From assembly GCF_030252425.1 (NCBI RefSeq), contig NZ_CP126994.1, forward strand, positions 2,046,001 through 2,110,000: a stretch of DNA of 64,000 bases, in the 5' to 3' direction. Under the pieces are notes generated by a model. It had not been told where the DNA came from. It saw nothing but the letters and a program-made list of their open reading frames with translations, and ran no database searches. Position numbers and translations under genes: made by a program. The DNA is from Acidisoma sp. PAMC 29798 (GTDB taxonomy: Bacteria > Pseudomonadota > Alphaproteobacteria > Acetobacterales > Acetobacteraceae). Shown here one piece after another: positions 53,838 through 63,619 of the stretch (its first letter is position 1; the number at the start of each line of letters is the position of its first letter).

Positions 53838-54548
53838 TCAGGGCGCCTCTGCGAGCACAAAGCGTCGGCTTGCATTAGGCTTTGTTGGCATCGCGGAATA
53901 GACGTCTTTCACCGCTTCGGTGATGGTCACGCCGGCGAACTGGGGCAGCAACCTGTGGCCGATCCTTTCCCACAGACGGTTGCTGCGCAGCACGATGCGC
54001 ATCTCGGTTGGCGGCAGGAAGACGGCCGTGTCGCGCTGCTCCACACGAAACAGGCTGCTGGCGAGCAACCGGCCCACCTGCCCCGGCGAATAGGGCGTGC
54101 CATGGCCGAAGGGCGTCTTTTCGAAATAGGCCCACATGCCCTGGCGATTGGGCGTGACCACCATCAGCCGCCCGTCATCCTTCATGACGCGCCAGATTTC
54201 GCGCAGCATGCGCCGGGCGTTTTCCGAACTCTCCAACCCGTGGATGAGCAGCACGCGGTCAAAGATCGGGCCAGAGAAGGGCAGCGCATCCTCCTCCGCC
54301 ATGCAAGTGAGATTGGCAGTCCCCATCGGCCAGCGCGCGGCGCCGAGATGCGCGGGCGTCAGCGCCACGGTCAGGCGCGCCTCCTCCCGCCAGGGTCGGA
54401 GGTAGGGCGGCGCATAGCCCAGGCCGAGCACCGAAAGTCCGGCCATGCTTGGCCAGATTTTGGCAACGCGATCACGAATGAGGCGGCCAGCGACGACCCC
54501 CTGCGCGGTGGCATAGAAATCGGCTGCGGCGTGAACATCGAGAACCAT
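53838..54548 (-). CDS. Class I SAM-dependent methyltransferase
   Basis: A 236-residue methyltransferase. SVLGLGYAPPYLRPW forms a divergent glycine-rich SAM loop, DRVLLIHGLESSENARRMLREIWRVMKDDGRLMVVTPNRQGMW is the typical Methyltransf_11 C-terminal block, and FGHGTPYSPGQVGRLL is family-specific. ATG at 54548. The divergent pairing with gloB is common in alphaproteobacteria; the substrate is not known. Confidence 0.8.
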   Translation of the reverse strand: MVLDVHAAADFYATAQGVVAGRLIRDRVAKIWPSMAGLSVLGLGYAPPYLRPWREEARLTVALTPAHLGAARWPMGTANLTCMAEEDALPFSGPIFDRVLLIHGLESSENARRMLREIWRVMKDDGRLMVVTPNRQGMWAYFEKTPFGHGTPYSPGQVGRLLASSLFRVEQRDTAVFLPPTEMRIVLRSNRLWERIGHRLLPQFAGVTITEAVKDVYSAMPTKPNASRRFVLAEAP

Positions 54549-54638
54549 GACGGGTCTCCTATACACGACCTTGGGAACAGCGACCCCAGCTTCCCGCGAG
54601 CCATTCCCGCCCATCATGACCGATGCTAGGTTCTGCGC

Positions 54639-55370
54639 ATGACATTGACCGTCTCCACGATTCCCATGCTCGCCGATAATTACGCCTGGCTTCTTCGGGA
54701 TGAAGCCTCTGGCGCAATCGGCCTCGTCGATCCGGCCGATGCCGCGGTCGGCATCGCCGCGATCGAGGCGATGGGCGGCAGGCTCGACCTCATTCTCCTC
54801 ACCCACCATCATGACGATCATATCGCAGGCGTCGATGCCATGCGGGCGCGCTTCGGCTGCCCCGTGGTCGGCGCGTCAGCGGATGCCCACCGGCTGCCGA
54901 AGCTCGACCGCGCCCTCGCCGAGGGCGACCAGGTGGCCTTCGGCTCGACCTTCGGTCAGGTCATCGAGACGCCCGGCCATACGGTGGGCCATATCTCCTA
55001 CTTCTTTCCCGAAGGCCCCATCCTATTCGCGGGCGACACCATGTTCAGCCTCGGCTGCGGCCGGATGTTCGAAGGCACGGCGGAGCAGTTCTTCGCAAGT
55101 TTCCAGAAGATCGCAGCGCTGCCCCCGGCGACGCTGGTCTGCGGCGGCCATGAATATACCCAGTCCAATGCGCGCTTCGCCGTCTCGGTCGATCCCGACA
55201 ACGCGCTGCTGCGCGCCCGCGCGGCCGAAGTGGACCGCATGCGGGCCGCCGGCCAGCAAACTCTGCCGGTGCGCTTGGAAGATGAGTTGCCGGTCAATCC
55301 CTATCTCCTGGCCGCGGATGCGGCGAGCTTCGGGCGCCTGCGCTCCATGAAGGACAGCTTCAAAGGCTGA
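54639..55370 (+). CDS. gloB: Hydroxyacylglutathione hydrolase (glyoxalase II)
   Basis: A metallo-beta-lactamase-fold hydrolase that cleaves S-lactoylglutathione to lactate and glutathione, the second step of methylglyoxal detoxification. 243 residues with the binuclear metal motif THHHDDHIAGVDAM, HTVGHISYFFPEGPILFAGD, GCGRMFEGTAEQFF and GGHEYTQSNARFA. The length matches GloB. gloA-like VOC genes exist elsewhere in the window but not adjacent. Confidence 0.94.
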   Translation: MTLTVSTIPMLADNYAWLLRDEASGAIGLVDPADAAVGIAAIEAMGGRLDLILLTHHHDDHIAGVDAMRARFGCPVVGASADAHRLPKLDRALAEGDQVAFGSTFGQVIETPGHTVGHISYFFPEGPILFAGDTMFSLGCGRMFEGTAEQFFASFQKIAALPPATLVCGGHEYTQSNARFAVSVDPDNALLRARAAEVDRMRAAGQQTLPVRLEDELPVNPYLLAADAASFGRLRSMKDSFKG

Positions 55371-55408
55371 CGGCCCGGCTGTCTTGCACTTCACATTTTA
55401 GGACGCCC

Positions 55409-56005
55409 ATGAAACTCTTCTATTCGGCGACCAGTCCCTATGTCCGCAAGGTCGTCGCCTGTGCCATCACGCGCGAGATCGACAGCCAGATCGAGCGGAT
55501 CCCGAGCGGCGCGGCCTCCGCCGAGGCGCTCGCCCAGGCCAATCCCTTGGGGAAGGTGCCGACGCTTCTGACGCCGGATGGCGTGGCGCTCTTCGATAGC
55601 CCGGTGATCTGCGAATATCTCGATACGGTCGGGGATGCGCCGCCGCTGTTTCCAGATCACGGCGCCCATCGCTGGCTCGCCCTCAAATACCAGGCGCTCG
55701 GTGACGGCATCATGGACGCCGCCGTGATGACGCGCGGCGAGGTGCTGCGTCCCGCCGAGGAAGCGCGGCAGAAGAACATGGATCATCAGAAGCTGGCGAT
55801 CACCCGGTCTCTGACCCTGTTGGAGGCGCATCTGCCCTCCTCCGGCACGCCCGATATCGGCGCTATCTCGGTCGCCTGCGCCCTTGGCTACCTCGACTTC
55901 CGCTTTGCTGATGACGGCTGGCGCGGGCAATTTCCCCGCTTGTTGCAGTGGTTCGAGAGCATCTCGGCACTGCCGGGCCTCGCCACCACCATTCCGCCTG
56001 GCTGA
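55409..56005 (+). CDS. Glutathione S-transferase family protein
   Basis: A 198-residue GST-like protein: an N-terminal thioredoxin fold (MKLFYSATSPYVRKVVACAI, NPLGKVPTLLTPDGVALFDS with the cis-Pro and the ESxxI-like DSPVICEYL) and a C-terminal all-helical domain. Close in type to alphaproteobacterial GSTs of unknown substrate. It follows gloB by 38 bp, consistent with a glutathione-dependent detoxification unit. Confidence 0.88.
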   Translation: MKLFYSATSPYVRKVVACAITREIDSQIERIPSGAASAEALAQANPLGKVPTLLTPDGVALFDSPVICEYLDTVGDAPPLFPDHGAHRWLALKYQALGDGIMDAAVMTRGEVLRPAEEARQKNMDHQKLAITRSLTLLEAHLPSSGTPDIGAISVACALGYLDFRFADDGWRGQFPRLLQWFESISALPGLATTIPPG

Positions 56006-56010
56006 CGCGC

Positions 56011-56454
56011 ATGAACCTCCGCGATCCCGGCCTAGACGCCACTGCCGTGATTGCGGGGCTGGGTCTCGCGCCGCACCCTGAGGGTGGCTATTACCGCGAG
56101 ACCTTTCGCGACGGCGATCTGGCCCATCGCGGCCGGGCGACGGCCATCCTGTTCCTGCTGCCGCATGGCGTCATCAGCCATTGGCATCGTGTCGATGCCA
56201 TAGAAGTATGGCTATGGCAGGCCGGGGCACCGCTGTTGCTGGAGATGGCCGAGCCCGAAGGGCTTGCCACGCGCCACCCGCTCGGCCCCGATTTGGCGGC
56301 CGGCGAGGCGCTTCAGGCGACCGTGCCGGTTGATCATTGGCAGCGGGCGCAGAGCCTAGGCGACTGGACGCTGGTCTCCTGCCTCGTGGCGCCGGCCTTC
56401 CTGTTCGAAGGCTTCGTCATGGCGCCGCCCGGTTGGAACCCCAAAGGCGCCTGA
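56011..56454 (+). CDS. Cupin-fold DUF985 family protein
   Basis: A 147-residue protein with a single cupin barrel. PHPEGGYYRETFRD, RATAILFLLPHGVISHWHRVDAIEVWLW (metal-binding His) and VAPAFLFEGFVMAPPGW are the DUF985 hallmarks shared with yeast YML079w. The function is unestablished; a sugar or small-molecule binding or isomerase role has been proposed for the fold. The ATG is at 56011, 5 bp after the GST stop. Confidence 0.8.
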   Translation: MNLRDPGLDATAVIAGLGLAPHPEGGYYRETFRDGDLAHRGRATAILFLLPHGVISHWHRVDAIEVWLWQAGAPLLLEMAEPEGLATRHPLGPDLAAGEALQATVPVDHWQRAQSLGDWTLVSCLVAPAFLFEGFVMAPPGWNPKGA

Positions 56455-56485
56455 ATCCTGCCTGAATATGCATAGATATAGGGCA

Positions 56486-56507
56486 CGCCGGACCATTCTT
56501 TCCGGCG
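56486..56507. promoter_or_regulatory. Hairpin directly upstream of the GT2-GtrA ribosome-binding site
   Basis: CGCCGGA-N8-TCCGGCG is a perfect 7-bp stem that ends at the GGAGAGGGA Shine-Dalgarno region of the following gene. It could affect translation or be an operator. Confidence 0.35.
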
Positions 56508-56523
56508 GAGAGGGACCGGGACC

Positions 56524-57702
56524 ATGCACGACCTCATTGTCGATGACGAGGTTTTCACCGCGGCCGTGTCGCGTGGCGCGGTCATGAGCGACGTCAGCAT
56601 CGCCCCTGCTGCGATCAGCCCCGAACTCTCCATCGTCGTTCCCTGCTACAAGGAACGGCCGAACGTCCGGCCGATGGTCGATCGTGTGGCGGCCGCCCTG
56701 CCCGGCGTCGCCTGGGAAATCATCTTCGTCGATGACGACAGCCCGGACGGCACGGCAGAAGCCGCACGCGCCATTGCCCGCACCGATCCCCGCGTGCGCT
56801 GCATCCGCCGGATCGGCCGTCGCGGCCTCTCCTCCGCCGTCATCGAAGGCGCGCTCTCCTCCTCCGCCGAATTCGTCGCCGTCATGGATGGCGACCTCCA
56901 GCATGATCAAACGGTGCTGCCGACGATGCTGGGCCAATTGCGCGCCAATACGGCAGACATGGTGATCGGCAGCCGGCATGTCTTGGGTGGGTCGTCCGAA
57001 GGCCTGTCCTCGGCGATGCGCCATCGCATCTCCAACGCCGGCATCAGTGCCGCGCAGTATTTCCTGCCCATGCGGGTTACAGACCCGATGAGCGGCTTCT
57101 TCATGATGCCCCGGGCGCGCTTCGAAGGGATCGCGCCGCGCCTTTCCGGCCAGGGGTTCAAAATCCTCCTCGACCTCATCCTATCCTCCGCCGAGCCGCT
57201 GCGCGTGCTCGAAATCCCCTGCCAGTTCCATCGGCGGGAAGCGGGTGAGAGCAAGCTGGATGCGCTGGTCATGGTGCAATTCGCGTCCCTGCTGCTCGAC
57301 AAGGGTCTCGGCGGCGTGGTGCCGATGCGCTTCATCGCCTTCGCCCTTGTCGGCGCCATAGGCATCCTTGTGAACCTGGCGGCCCTGGTGATCGGGCGCA
57401 GGCTCGGGCTCGACTTCATGGCGGCGGAGATCGTCGCTACGGTCATTGCCATGCTGTTCAATTTCCAGCTCAATAACCGGCTGACCTACCGCACGCATCG
57501 CCTGCGCGGGCCGCGCCTGCTGCGCGGTATTGCGCTGTTCATGCTGGTCTGCGGCCTCGGCGCCGTGGCCAATGTCGGCATCGCGACGGCGCTGTTTTCA
57601 GGCGGCAGTCATATGGGCCTCGCCGCTGCCGCCATCGGCGCTGCGATCAGCGTGGTGTGGAATTACGCGGTGTCGTCCACCTTGGTCTGGCGCACGGTTT
57701 AG
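56524..57702 (+). CDS. GT2 glycosyltransferase fused to GtrA membrane domain
   Basis: A 392-residue bactoprenol-/dolichol-phosphate sugar synthase type protein. The N-terminal GT-A domain (about 37-250) has VVPCYKERPNV, VDDDSPDGT and MDGDLQHDQ (DxD-like acceptors). The C-terminal GtrA-like four-helix membrane region (about 270-392) includes RFIAFALVGAIGILVNLAAL and FNFQLNNRLTYR. GtrA domains support flipping of lipid-linked sugars. With the downstream GT39 gene it may build and use a polyprenyl-phosphate sugar donor. A second ATG at 56584 is possible. Confidence 0.87.
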   Translation: MHDLIVDDEVFTAAVSRGAVMSDVSIAPAAISPELSIVVPCYKERPNVRPMVDRVAAALPGVAWEIIFVDDDSPDGTAEAARAIARTDPRVRCIRRIGRRGLSSAVIEGALSSSAEFVAVMDGDLQHDQTVLPTMLGQLRANTADMVIGSRHVLGGSSEGLSSAMRHRISNAGISAAQYFLPMRVTDPMSGFFMMPRARFEGIAPRLSGQGFKILLDLILSSAEPLRVLEIPCQFHRREAGESKLDALVMVQFASLLLDKGLGGVVPMRFIAFALVGAIGILVNLAALVIGRRLGLDFMAAEIVATVIAMLFNFQLNNRLTYRTHRLRGPRLLRGIALFMLVCGLGAVANVGIATALFSGGSHMGLAAAAIGAAISVVWNYAVSSTLVWRTV

Positions 57703-57720
57703 GGGATAAACACCCAAACG

Positions 57721-57824
57721 ATCGTCATCCCCGGGCTTGACCCGGGGACCTACCCGTTCCGGCACCTAAACACCGTCATGGCGCCCAAACGGGTAGGTTC
57801 GCGCATCAAGTGCGCGAATGACGG
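57721..57824. repeat. Palindromic repeat family B, copy 3
   Basis: About 104 bp. The left stem-loop is CCCCGGG-CTTGA-CCCGGGG and the right is CGCGCA-TCAAG-TGCGCG, i.e. the two arm types of copy 1 swapped, with CTACCCG / CGGGTAG inner arms. It lies between the two glycosyltransferase genes. Confidence 0.85.
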
Positions 57825-57834
57825 TAATTGGACT

Positions 57835-57863
57835 TAGGGCGGGAAAGCGCAGCGTCTTCCGCC
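57835..57863. repeat. Palindromic repeat family A, copy 9 (single arm)
   Basis: TAGGGCGGGAAAGCGCAGCG followed by TCTTCCGCC, directly after family B copy 3; the two families abut within 11 bp. Confidence 0.75.
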
Positions 57864-57888
57864 AATCTTCTCACCGGGTTCGGCCATC

Positions 57889-59355
57889 ATGTCCCTCTCC
57901 CCCGCCGTATTTTGGGCCGCGCTTCTCGGCCTGACGGCGCTGCGCCTGCTGGTCGCGGGTGTCACGCCAATTTCCCCCGACGAGGCCTATTACTGGGTCT
58001 GGTCGCGCGCACTGGCGCCGGGATACCTCGATCATCCGCCCATGGTGGCGCTCTGGATCCGCGCCGGCACCCTGCTGCTCGGCCATAGCGCGCTGGGCAT
58101 CCGCCTGCTGGCGCCACTCTCAGCCCTCCTCGGTTCCGTCTTCCTACTCCATGCCGCGCGGCGGCTCGGCGCCGGACGCGGCTATGTCGCCGTCCTGCTT
58201 CTAAACGCGACCCTGTTATTCGGCGCGGGCGGCATCCTGATGACACCCGACACGCCGTTGATGCTGTTCTGGATCATGACCCTCTGGTCGATGGCGCGCA
58301 TCGTTTCCGGCGGTTCGGGCTGGTGGTGGCTTGTCGTCGGCATCGCCGCCGGCCTCGCCCTCGACAGCAAATACACCGCCGCGCTGCTGCTGGTCGGCAT
58401 CGGTCTCTGGCTGCTGCTGCTTCCCGCTGGCCAGCGCTGGCTGCGCGATCCGCGCCCCTGGCTCGGCCTTGTCGTCGCGGTGCTGCTGTTCCTGCCCGTC
58501 ATCCTGTGGAACGCCGGCCACCATTGGGTGAGTTTCCTCAAGCAAGGCGGCCGCACCGGCGCCTGGCATCCGGCGCGCGCCGTGCAATTCCTGGGTGAGT
58601 TGATCGGCGGACAGCTCGGCCTCGCCACACCGATCATCTTCGTGCTTTGCGTCGCGGGCCTCATCGCGGTGTCCCGCGTCGCCTGGCAGCGGCGCGACCC
58701 GGCGGCGGGGCTTCTGGTCGCGCTGGGCGTGCTGCCCGCTTTAGTGTTCCTGCAACACGCCCTGGGGGATCGCGTCCAGGGCAATTGGCCCGGCATCCTG
58801 TATCCGGCGGCGGTGATCGCTGCCGCCAGCCTTCCTCTTACCACCCGCCTGCTGCGGCCGGCGCTCAGCGTCGGGTTCGTCATGACGCTGATCGTCTATG
58901 TCCAGGCCTGGGCGAGCCCGATCCCCCTCGGCGGCGTGGGCGACCCCACCATCCGCGTGCTCGGAGGCTGGGCGCCGCTGGCCGCCACGGTCACCGCCCG
59001 CGCCCAGGCCATCGGCGCCCAGTTTGTGGTCATCGACGAATACGGCCTGGGCTCGGAACTTGCCTTGCGCTTGCCGGCATCGCTGCCGGTTCTGGCACAG
59101 GACCCGCGCTGGGCGCTGTTCCGCCTGCCCCGTGCCGGTGCGGCAGTGACGGCCGGCACGCGCGGGCTGTTGGTCCGCACCGATCGTAGGCGAACCCCGC
59201 CTGACGCCACCGCCTGGGGATCGCTGTATACGATTGGCGACGTGGGCCGCGGGCGATATGGCCGAATCGGCGAAACCTATACGCTCTCCTCCGTCACGGC
59301 CGACCCCGAAGCCGGCCAAATCCTGACCCGCCTGCCCTCTGGAGTCACGCCGTGA
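57889..59355 (+). CDS. Glycosyltransferase family 39 protein (ArnT-like)
   Basis: A 488-residue integral membrane GT-C enzyme. The first external loop has the acidic motif VTPISPDEAYYWVWSRALAPGYLDHPPMVALW (catalytic Asp in PDEAYY), followed by about a dozen hydrophobic segments and a soluble C-terminal part. Such enzymes transfer sugars from polyprenyl-phosphate donors to lipid A, proteins or glycans on the periplasmic face. It is paired with the GT2-GtrA gene. Its stop overlaps the next gene by 4 nt. Confidence 0.88.
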   Translation: MSLSPAVFWAALLGLTALRLLVAGVTPISPDEAYYWVWSRALAPGYLDHPPMVALWIRAGTLLLGHSALGIRLLAPLSALLGSVFLLHAARRLGAGRGYVAVLLLNATLLFGAGGILMTPDTPLMLFWIMTLWSMARIVSGGSGWWWLVVGIAAGLALDSKYTAALLLVGIGLWLLLLPAGQRWLRDPRPWLGLVVAVLLFLPVILWNAGHHWVSFLKQGGRTGAWHPARAVQFLGELIGGQLGLATPIIFVLCVAGLIAVSRVAWQRRDPAAGLLVALGVLPALVFLQHALGDRVQGNWPGILYPAAVIAAASLPLTTRLLRPALSVGFVMTLIVYVQAWASPIPLGGVGDPTIRVLGGWAPLAATVTARAQAIGAQFVVIDEYGLGSELALRLPASLPVLAQDPRWALFRLPRAGAAVTAGTRGLLVRTDRRRTPPDATAWGSLYTIGDVGRGRYGRIGETYTLSSVTADPEAGQILTRLPSGVTP

Positions 59356-60335
59356 AGATCACTCTGCCGACCTATCAAGACCAGCTTGCCGCGCGCCGCC
59401 GCATGGCAGGCCATGTGGTCCACACGCCGCTGCTGCGGAGCGAGATGCTCGACCGCGCCATCGGCGGCAAAGTTCTGATCAAGCCGGAGCCCTTGCAGCA
59501 CACCCACAGCTTCAAGCTGCGCGGCGCGATGAACGCCGTGCTGTCCCTGGTCGAGAACGGCCATACCGGCGGCATCGTCGCCTTCTCCTCCGGCAACCAC
59601 GCCCAGGCGACGTCCTATGCCGCGTCGCATGCTGGCTTGCCCGCGACCATCTTCATGCCGGCCGATGCCCCCGCCATCAAAACCCGCGCGACCCGCGCCT
59701 GGGGTGCAACGGTGGTGCCTTTCGACCGGCTGCATGACGACCGTGAGGCATTGGCCCGCGCCGAGGCGGCCCGCACGGGCGCGGCGCTTATTCCCCCGTA
59801 CGACGATGCCCGTGTCATCGCGGGCCAGGGAACGCTGGCGATCGAACTCGCGGAGGACGCCGCAGCCTTAGGCCTGAAGGCGGATGCGATGCTGGTGCCG
59901 GTAAGTGGCGGCGGCATGATCGCCGGCTGTGCATTGGCGATGGAAGAGATGTCGCCCGGCACGCAGATCTATGCGGTCGAACCCGAAGGACGGGACGATA
60001 TGCGGCGGTCGCTGATCTCCGGCGTGCGGGAGGTCAATGGCCCCGGCGGTTCCGTTTTGTGTGACGGGCTGATGTCTCCCACGCAGGGCGAGCTGACTTT
60101 CGCGATCAATCGTCGTCGGGTTGCGGGCGGCATCGTGGTGACGGATGAGGCGGTGCTGAAGGCCATGGCCTTCGCCTTCATCCATTTGAAGCTTGTGGTG
60201 GAGCCAAGCGGTTCCGCGACCTTGGCGGCGCTGCTGTCCGGCGCTTTCGACGGCCGCGACCGTGTCACGGCGATCGTATTGAGCGGCGGCAATGTCGATC
60301 CGGTCATCTTCCAGCAGGCGCTCGCGACGCTGTAA
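59352..60335 (+). CDS. PLP-dependent threonine/serine dehydratase family protein
   Basis: A fold-type II PLP enzyme of 327 residues. QHTHSFKLRGAMNAV holds the PLP-binding Lys (about 55), SSGNHAQATSYAASH binds the cofactor phosphate, PVSGGGMIAGCALAM is the tetraglycine-like loop, and the C-terminal VLSGGNVDP ends the domain. There is no ACT regulatory domain, so it resembles catabolic threonine dehydratase or serine racemase. The GTG start overlaps the GT39 stop. The product would be 2-oxobutyrate or pyruvate. Confidence 0.88.
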   Translation: MKITLPTYQDQLAARRRMAGHVVHTPLLRSEMLDRAIGGKVLIKPEPLQHTHSFKLRGAMNAVLSLVENGHTGGIVAFSSGNHAQATSYAASHAGLPATIFMPADAPAIKTRATRAWGATVVPFDRLHDDREALARAEAARTGAALIPPYDDARVIAGQGTLAIELAEDAAALGLKADAMLVPVSGGGMIAGCALAMEEMSPGTQIYAVEPEGRDDMRRSLISGVREVNGPGGSVLCDGLMSPTQGELTFAINRRRVAGGIVVTDEAVLKAMAFAFIHLKLVVEPSGSATLAALLSGAFDGRDRVTAIVLSGGNVDPVIFQQALATL

Positions 60336-60345
60336 CGCGTCTAAC

Positions 60346-60418
60346 GGCTGAATACGCTGCGCTTTTCCGCCCTACGACATTGTGCGGTGTAGGGCGGAAA
60401 AGCGAAGCGTATGCCGCC
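60346..60418. repeat. Palindromic repeat family A, copy 10 (paired arms)
   Basis: Inverted arms at 60346-60375 and about 60389-60418, GGCGGA-type with a T substitution in the outer left end. It lies between the dehydratase stop and the RND pump stop, in a convergent gap. Confidence 0.83.
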
Positions 60419-60420
60419 AT

Positions 60421-63400
60421 CTAGTGATGCTCGGTGGGTGGCGGAAGTTCGCCCCGCGCCGCGTGGAACTGCATCGGCGGCAGACGGAAGATGTGAATGC
60501 GCGACCATTCCCGCATCGTCTGGAAGCAGGCGTAGAGCATCGGGATCACGAAGATGCCCACGAAGCTCGCGGCGATCATGCCGAAGAACACCGGGGTGCC
60601 GACCGAGCGCCGGCTGATCATGGCGGCCCCCGTCGCGATCACCAGCGGCAGAAGACCGAGGATGAAGGCGAAGGACGTCATCATCACGGCGCGGAACCGC
60701 AGCGTGGCGCCGGCCACGGCGGCATCGCGGATCGACATGCCCTGCTCGCGCTGCTCCTTCGCGAATTCGACGATCAGAATCCCGTTCTTGGCCGACAAGG
60801 CAATCAGCGTCACCAAGCCGATCTGGGCATAGAGATTAAGCGCCAGACCCGTCAGCATGAGCCCCAGGAAGGCGCCGACGGCGGCCACCACCACAGAGAT
60901 CAACACCGACATCGGAATCGTCCAGCTCTCATAGAGCGCGACGAGGAAGAGGTAGGCGAACAACACAGCCAGGGCGAGCACGACGCCGGTCTGGCCGCCG
61001 GCCTGGACTTCCTGATAGGCGGTGCCGGTCCACTCATAGCCATAGCCGTTCGGCAGCGTCTTGTCCGACAGCTCGGCCATTGCGGTCAGAGCTTGGGACG
61101 AGGATTGGCCCGGCGCGGGTGATCCGTCGATGGTGACCGAGCGCACGTTGTTATAACGCGTGATGACCTGCGGGCCCGTGACGATGCTCATGGTCGCGAG
61201 CGCGCGCAGCGGCACCATCTCCCCGTTCGCGTTGCGGACATAGATTTTCCACAGGGAGGAGAAGTCGTTGCGGTCGGCTTCCTCGCCTTCGATATTCACC
61301 TGCCAGACGCGGCCGAACAGGTTGAAGTCGTTGATATAGTAGCCGCCCATCGTCGCCTGAAGCGTGGTGAAGATGTCATTGATGTTCACGCCCAGGGCCT
61401 GCGCCTTGTAGCGATCGATGTTGAGAAACACGGACGGGTTGTTAGCTGAGAAGGTCGAGAAGACACGCGACAGACGCGGATCGGTATTGGCGGCCACCAG
61501 CATGCTGCCGAGGACCGAAGCCATATCCTGCGGATCCTGCCCGTTCAGCGCCTGAAGCTGATATTCGAAGCCGCCACCGGTCGATAGGCCAATGATCGGC
61601 GGCAGGTTGAACGGGAAGACGCTGGCGCCGAGGATACCCTGAGAGCGGCCGAACATCTGGCCGATCAGCGCGTTCACCGCCTGCGCCGGCTTGGTGCGAT
61701 CCGCGAAGGGTTTCAGACGCGCGACAACGAAGGCGGCGTTCGGTTCCGCCGCGCCATCGAGGATCGAATAGCCGACGATCGAGATGGTATGGGCCACGCC
61801 ATCTTCGGCGCGCAGCATGCCGGCGACCCGATCGACCACCGCCTGGGTGCGGTTGATGGAAGCGCCGTCCGGCAATTCGACAGCTGTGAAGAAGGCGCCC
61901 TGATCTTCCTCGGGCAAGAAGCCGCCCGGGGTTCGACCCGCCAGGAAGATGACGACGAAGGCGCAGATTGCGACGATCGGCACGACGAGCAGGGCGACGC
62001 GCACCAACCGGCCGACGACATTGCCATAGCCGTTGCGCACACGGTCGATGCCACGGCTGAGGCGCGAGAAGGGTCCCTTCCGCGTCTCCTTGTTCCTCAC
62101 CGGACGCAGGAACAGCGCGCAGAGCGCCGGTGACAGCGTCAGCGCATTGGTCGCCGAGATCAGCATGGTCACGCTGATGGTCACGGCGAACTGCTTGAAC
62201 AGCTGGCCGGACAGGCCGGGAATGAAGCCGACCGGCACGAACACCGACAGCAGCACCAGCGAGATGGCGATGATGGGGCCGAAGATTTGCCGCATCGCGA
62301 GTTTTGTCGCCTGGGCCGGAGTGAGATCCGGCCTCTCCTCCATCACGCGTTCAACGTTCTCGACCACGACGATCGCGTCATCGACGACTACGCCGATCGC
62401 CACGACCAACGCCAGCATCGAAATCGTATTGGCCGAATAGCCGAGCACCAGAAGGAAGGCGAAGGCGCCGATGAGACTGACCGGCACGGCCACGGCTGGG
62501 ATGATGGTCGCCCGAATATTGCCGCCGAGGAACAGGAACACCACCAGCACGACAAGGCAGAAGGCTTCGATAATCGTCTTCACCACCTCATGGATGGTGT
62601 CGTTCACGAAGGTGCTGGTGTCGTAGATGACCTGCGCCTTCAGATCCGGTGGAAAGCGCTTCGACAGATCGGCGATGGCGTTTTGCACGCGCTGCGAGGT
62701 GGCGACCGCATTGGCGCCGGGCTCGAGATAGATGCCGATGCCGAGCGCCGGTGCGCCGTCGAGCTGATCCTGCGTCGATTGGCTCTGCGCCCCGAGTTCC
62801 ATCCGCGCGACATCCTTCACGCGCAGGATCGACCCATCCGGATTGGCGCGGATGACGATGTCGCCGAACTGTTTCGGCGTAATCAACCGCCCCTGCGTGG
62901 TGATACTGAGCTGGAACTGTTGCTCGGGCCCGATCGGCTTGGCGCCGATGGTGCCAACGGCCGCCTGCACGTTCTGCGACTGAACGGCGTTGATGATATC
63001 GGTCGGGGCCAGGCCAAGCTGGGTCAGCCGCGCCGTGTTCATCCAGATGCGCATCGAATAGTTTTGCGCGCCGAACAAAAATGCCTGGCCGACGCCGGGC
63101 GTGCGCGACAGCACATCCAGCACATTGATGGTGATATAATTGCTGATGAACAGCGGCTTCAGCGTCTTCTTCGGACTTGAGAAGATGACGAATTGCAGCA
63201 CGGCGGAGGACTTCTGGCGCAGCTGCACGCCTTCGAGCTGCACCTGACTGGGCAATTGGGACAGCGCTTGCGACACCCGGTTTTCGACGTTCACGACATC
63301 GATGTTCGGGTCGGTGCCGAGGGCGAAGCTCACCGTCAGGCTGTAGCTGCCGTCATTGCCGCTGTACGAGCGCATGTACAGCATCTTGTCGGCGCCCACG

Positions 63401-63609
63401 ATCTGCGCCTCCAAAGGCTGCGCGACGGTCGCTTCAACGACGGCGGCGGATGCGCCCGGATAGCTGGTCGAGACGGAGACCTGCGGCGGCACGATGTCGG
63501 GGAACTGCGCCACCGGAATGCTCATCAGGCCGAGCACGCCCGCGAGCGTGATCAGAACGGCGATGACGACGGCAAGCCGTGGCCGGTCGATGAAGATCGA
63601 GGAGATCAT
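60421..63609 (-). CDS. RND multidrug efflux permease (AcrB/MexB-like, HAE1)
   Basis: An inner-membrane proton-driven drug exporter of 1062 residues. The N-terminus [20 protein letters not shown] starts TM1. [18 protein letters not shown] (TM4 region with the proton-relay Asp pair), [26 protein letters not shown] and the second-half [20 protein letters not shown] (Lys in TM10) are typical of the HAE1 subfamily. Two large periplasmic loops are present. It lies 10 bp downstream of the adaptor gene, in the usual adaptor-pump order. No outer-membrane factor follows within the window. Confidence 0.95.
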   Translation of the reverse strand: MISSIFIDRPRLAVVIAVLITLAGVLGLMSIPVAQFPDIVPPQVSVSTSYPGASAAVVEATVAQPLEAQIVGADKMLYMRSYSGNDGSYSLTVSFALGTDPNIDVVNVENRVSQALSQLPSQVQLEGVQLRQKSSAVLQFVIFSSPKKTLKPLFISNYITINVLDVLSRTPGVGQAFLFGAQNYSMRIWMNTARLTQLGLAPTDIINAVQSQNVQAAVGTIGAKPIGPEQQFQLSITTQGRLITPKQFGDIVIRANPDGSILRVKDVARMELGAQSQSTQDQLDGAPALGIGIYLEPGANAVATSQRVQNAIADLSKRFPPDLKAQVIYDTSTFVNDTIHEVVKTIIEAFCLVVLVVFLFLGGNIRATIIPAVAVPVSLIGAFAFLLVLGYSANTISMLALVVAIGVVVDDAIVVVENVERVMEERPDLTPAQATKLAMRQIFGPIIAISLVLLSVFVPVGFIPGLSGQLFKQFAVTISVTMLISATNALTLSPALCALFLRPVRNKETRKGPFSRLSRGIDRVRNGYGNVVGRLVRVALLVVPIVAICAFVVIFLAGRTPGGFLPEEDQGAFFTAVELPDGASINRTQAVVDRVAGMLRAEDGVAHTISIVGYSILDGAAEPNAAFVVARLKPFADRTKPAQAVNALIGQMFGRSQGILGASVFPFNLPPIIGLSTGGGFEYQLQALNGQDPQDMASVLGSMLVAANTDPRLSRVFSTFSANNPSVFLNIDRYKAQALGVNINDIFTTLQATMGGYYINDFNLFGRVWQVNIEGEEADRNDFSSLWKIYVRNANGEMVPLRALATMSIVTGPQVITRYNNVRSVTIDGSPAPGQSSSQALTAMAELSDKTLPNGYGYEWTGTAYQEVQAGGQTGVVLALAVLFAYLFLVALYESWTIPMSVLISVVVAAVGAFLGLMLTGLALNLYAQIGLVTLIALSAKNGILIVEFAKEQREQGMSIRDAAVAGATLRFRAVMMTSFAFILGLLPLVIATGAAMISRRSVGTPVFFGMIAASFVGIFVIPMLYACFQTMREWSRIHIFRLPPMQFHAARGELPPPTEHH

Positions 63610-63619
63610 TTAAGTCGAC

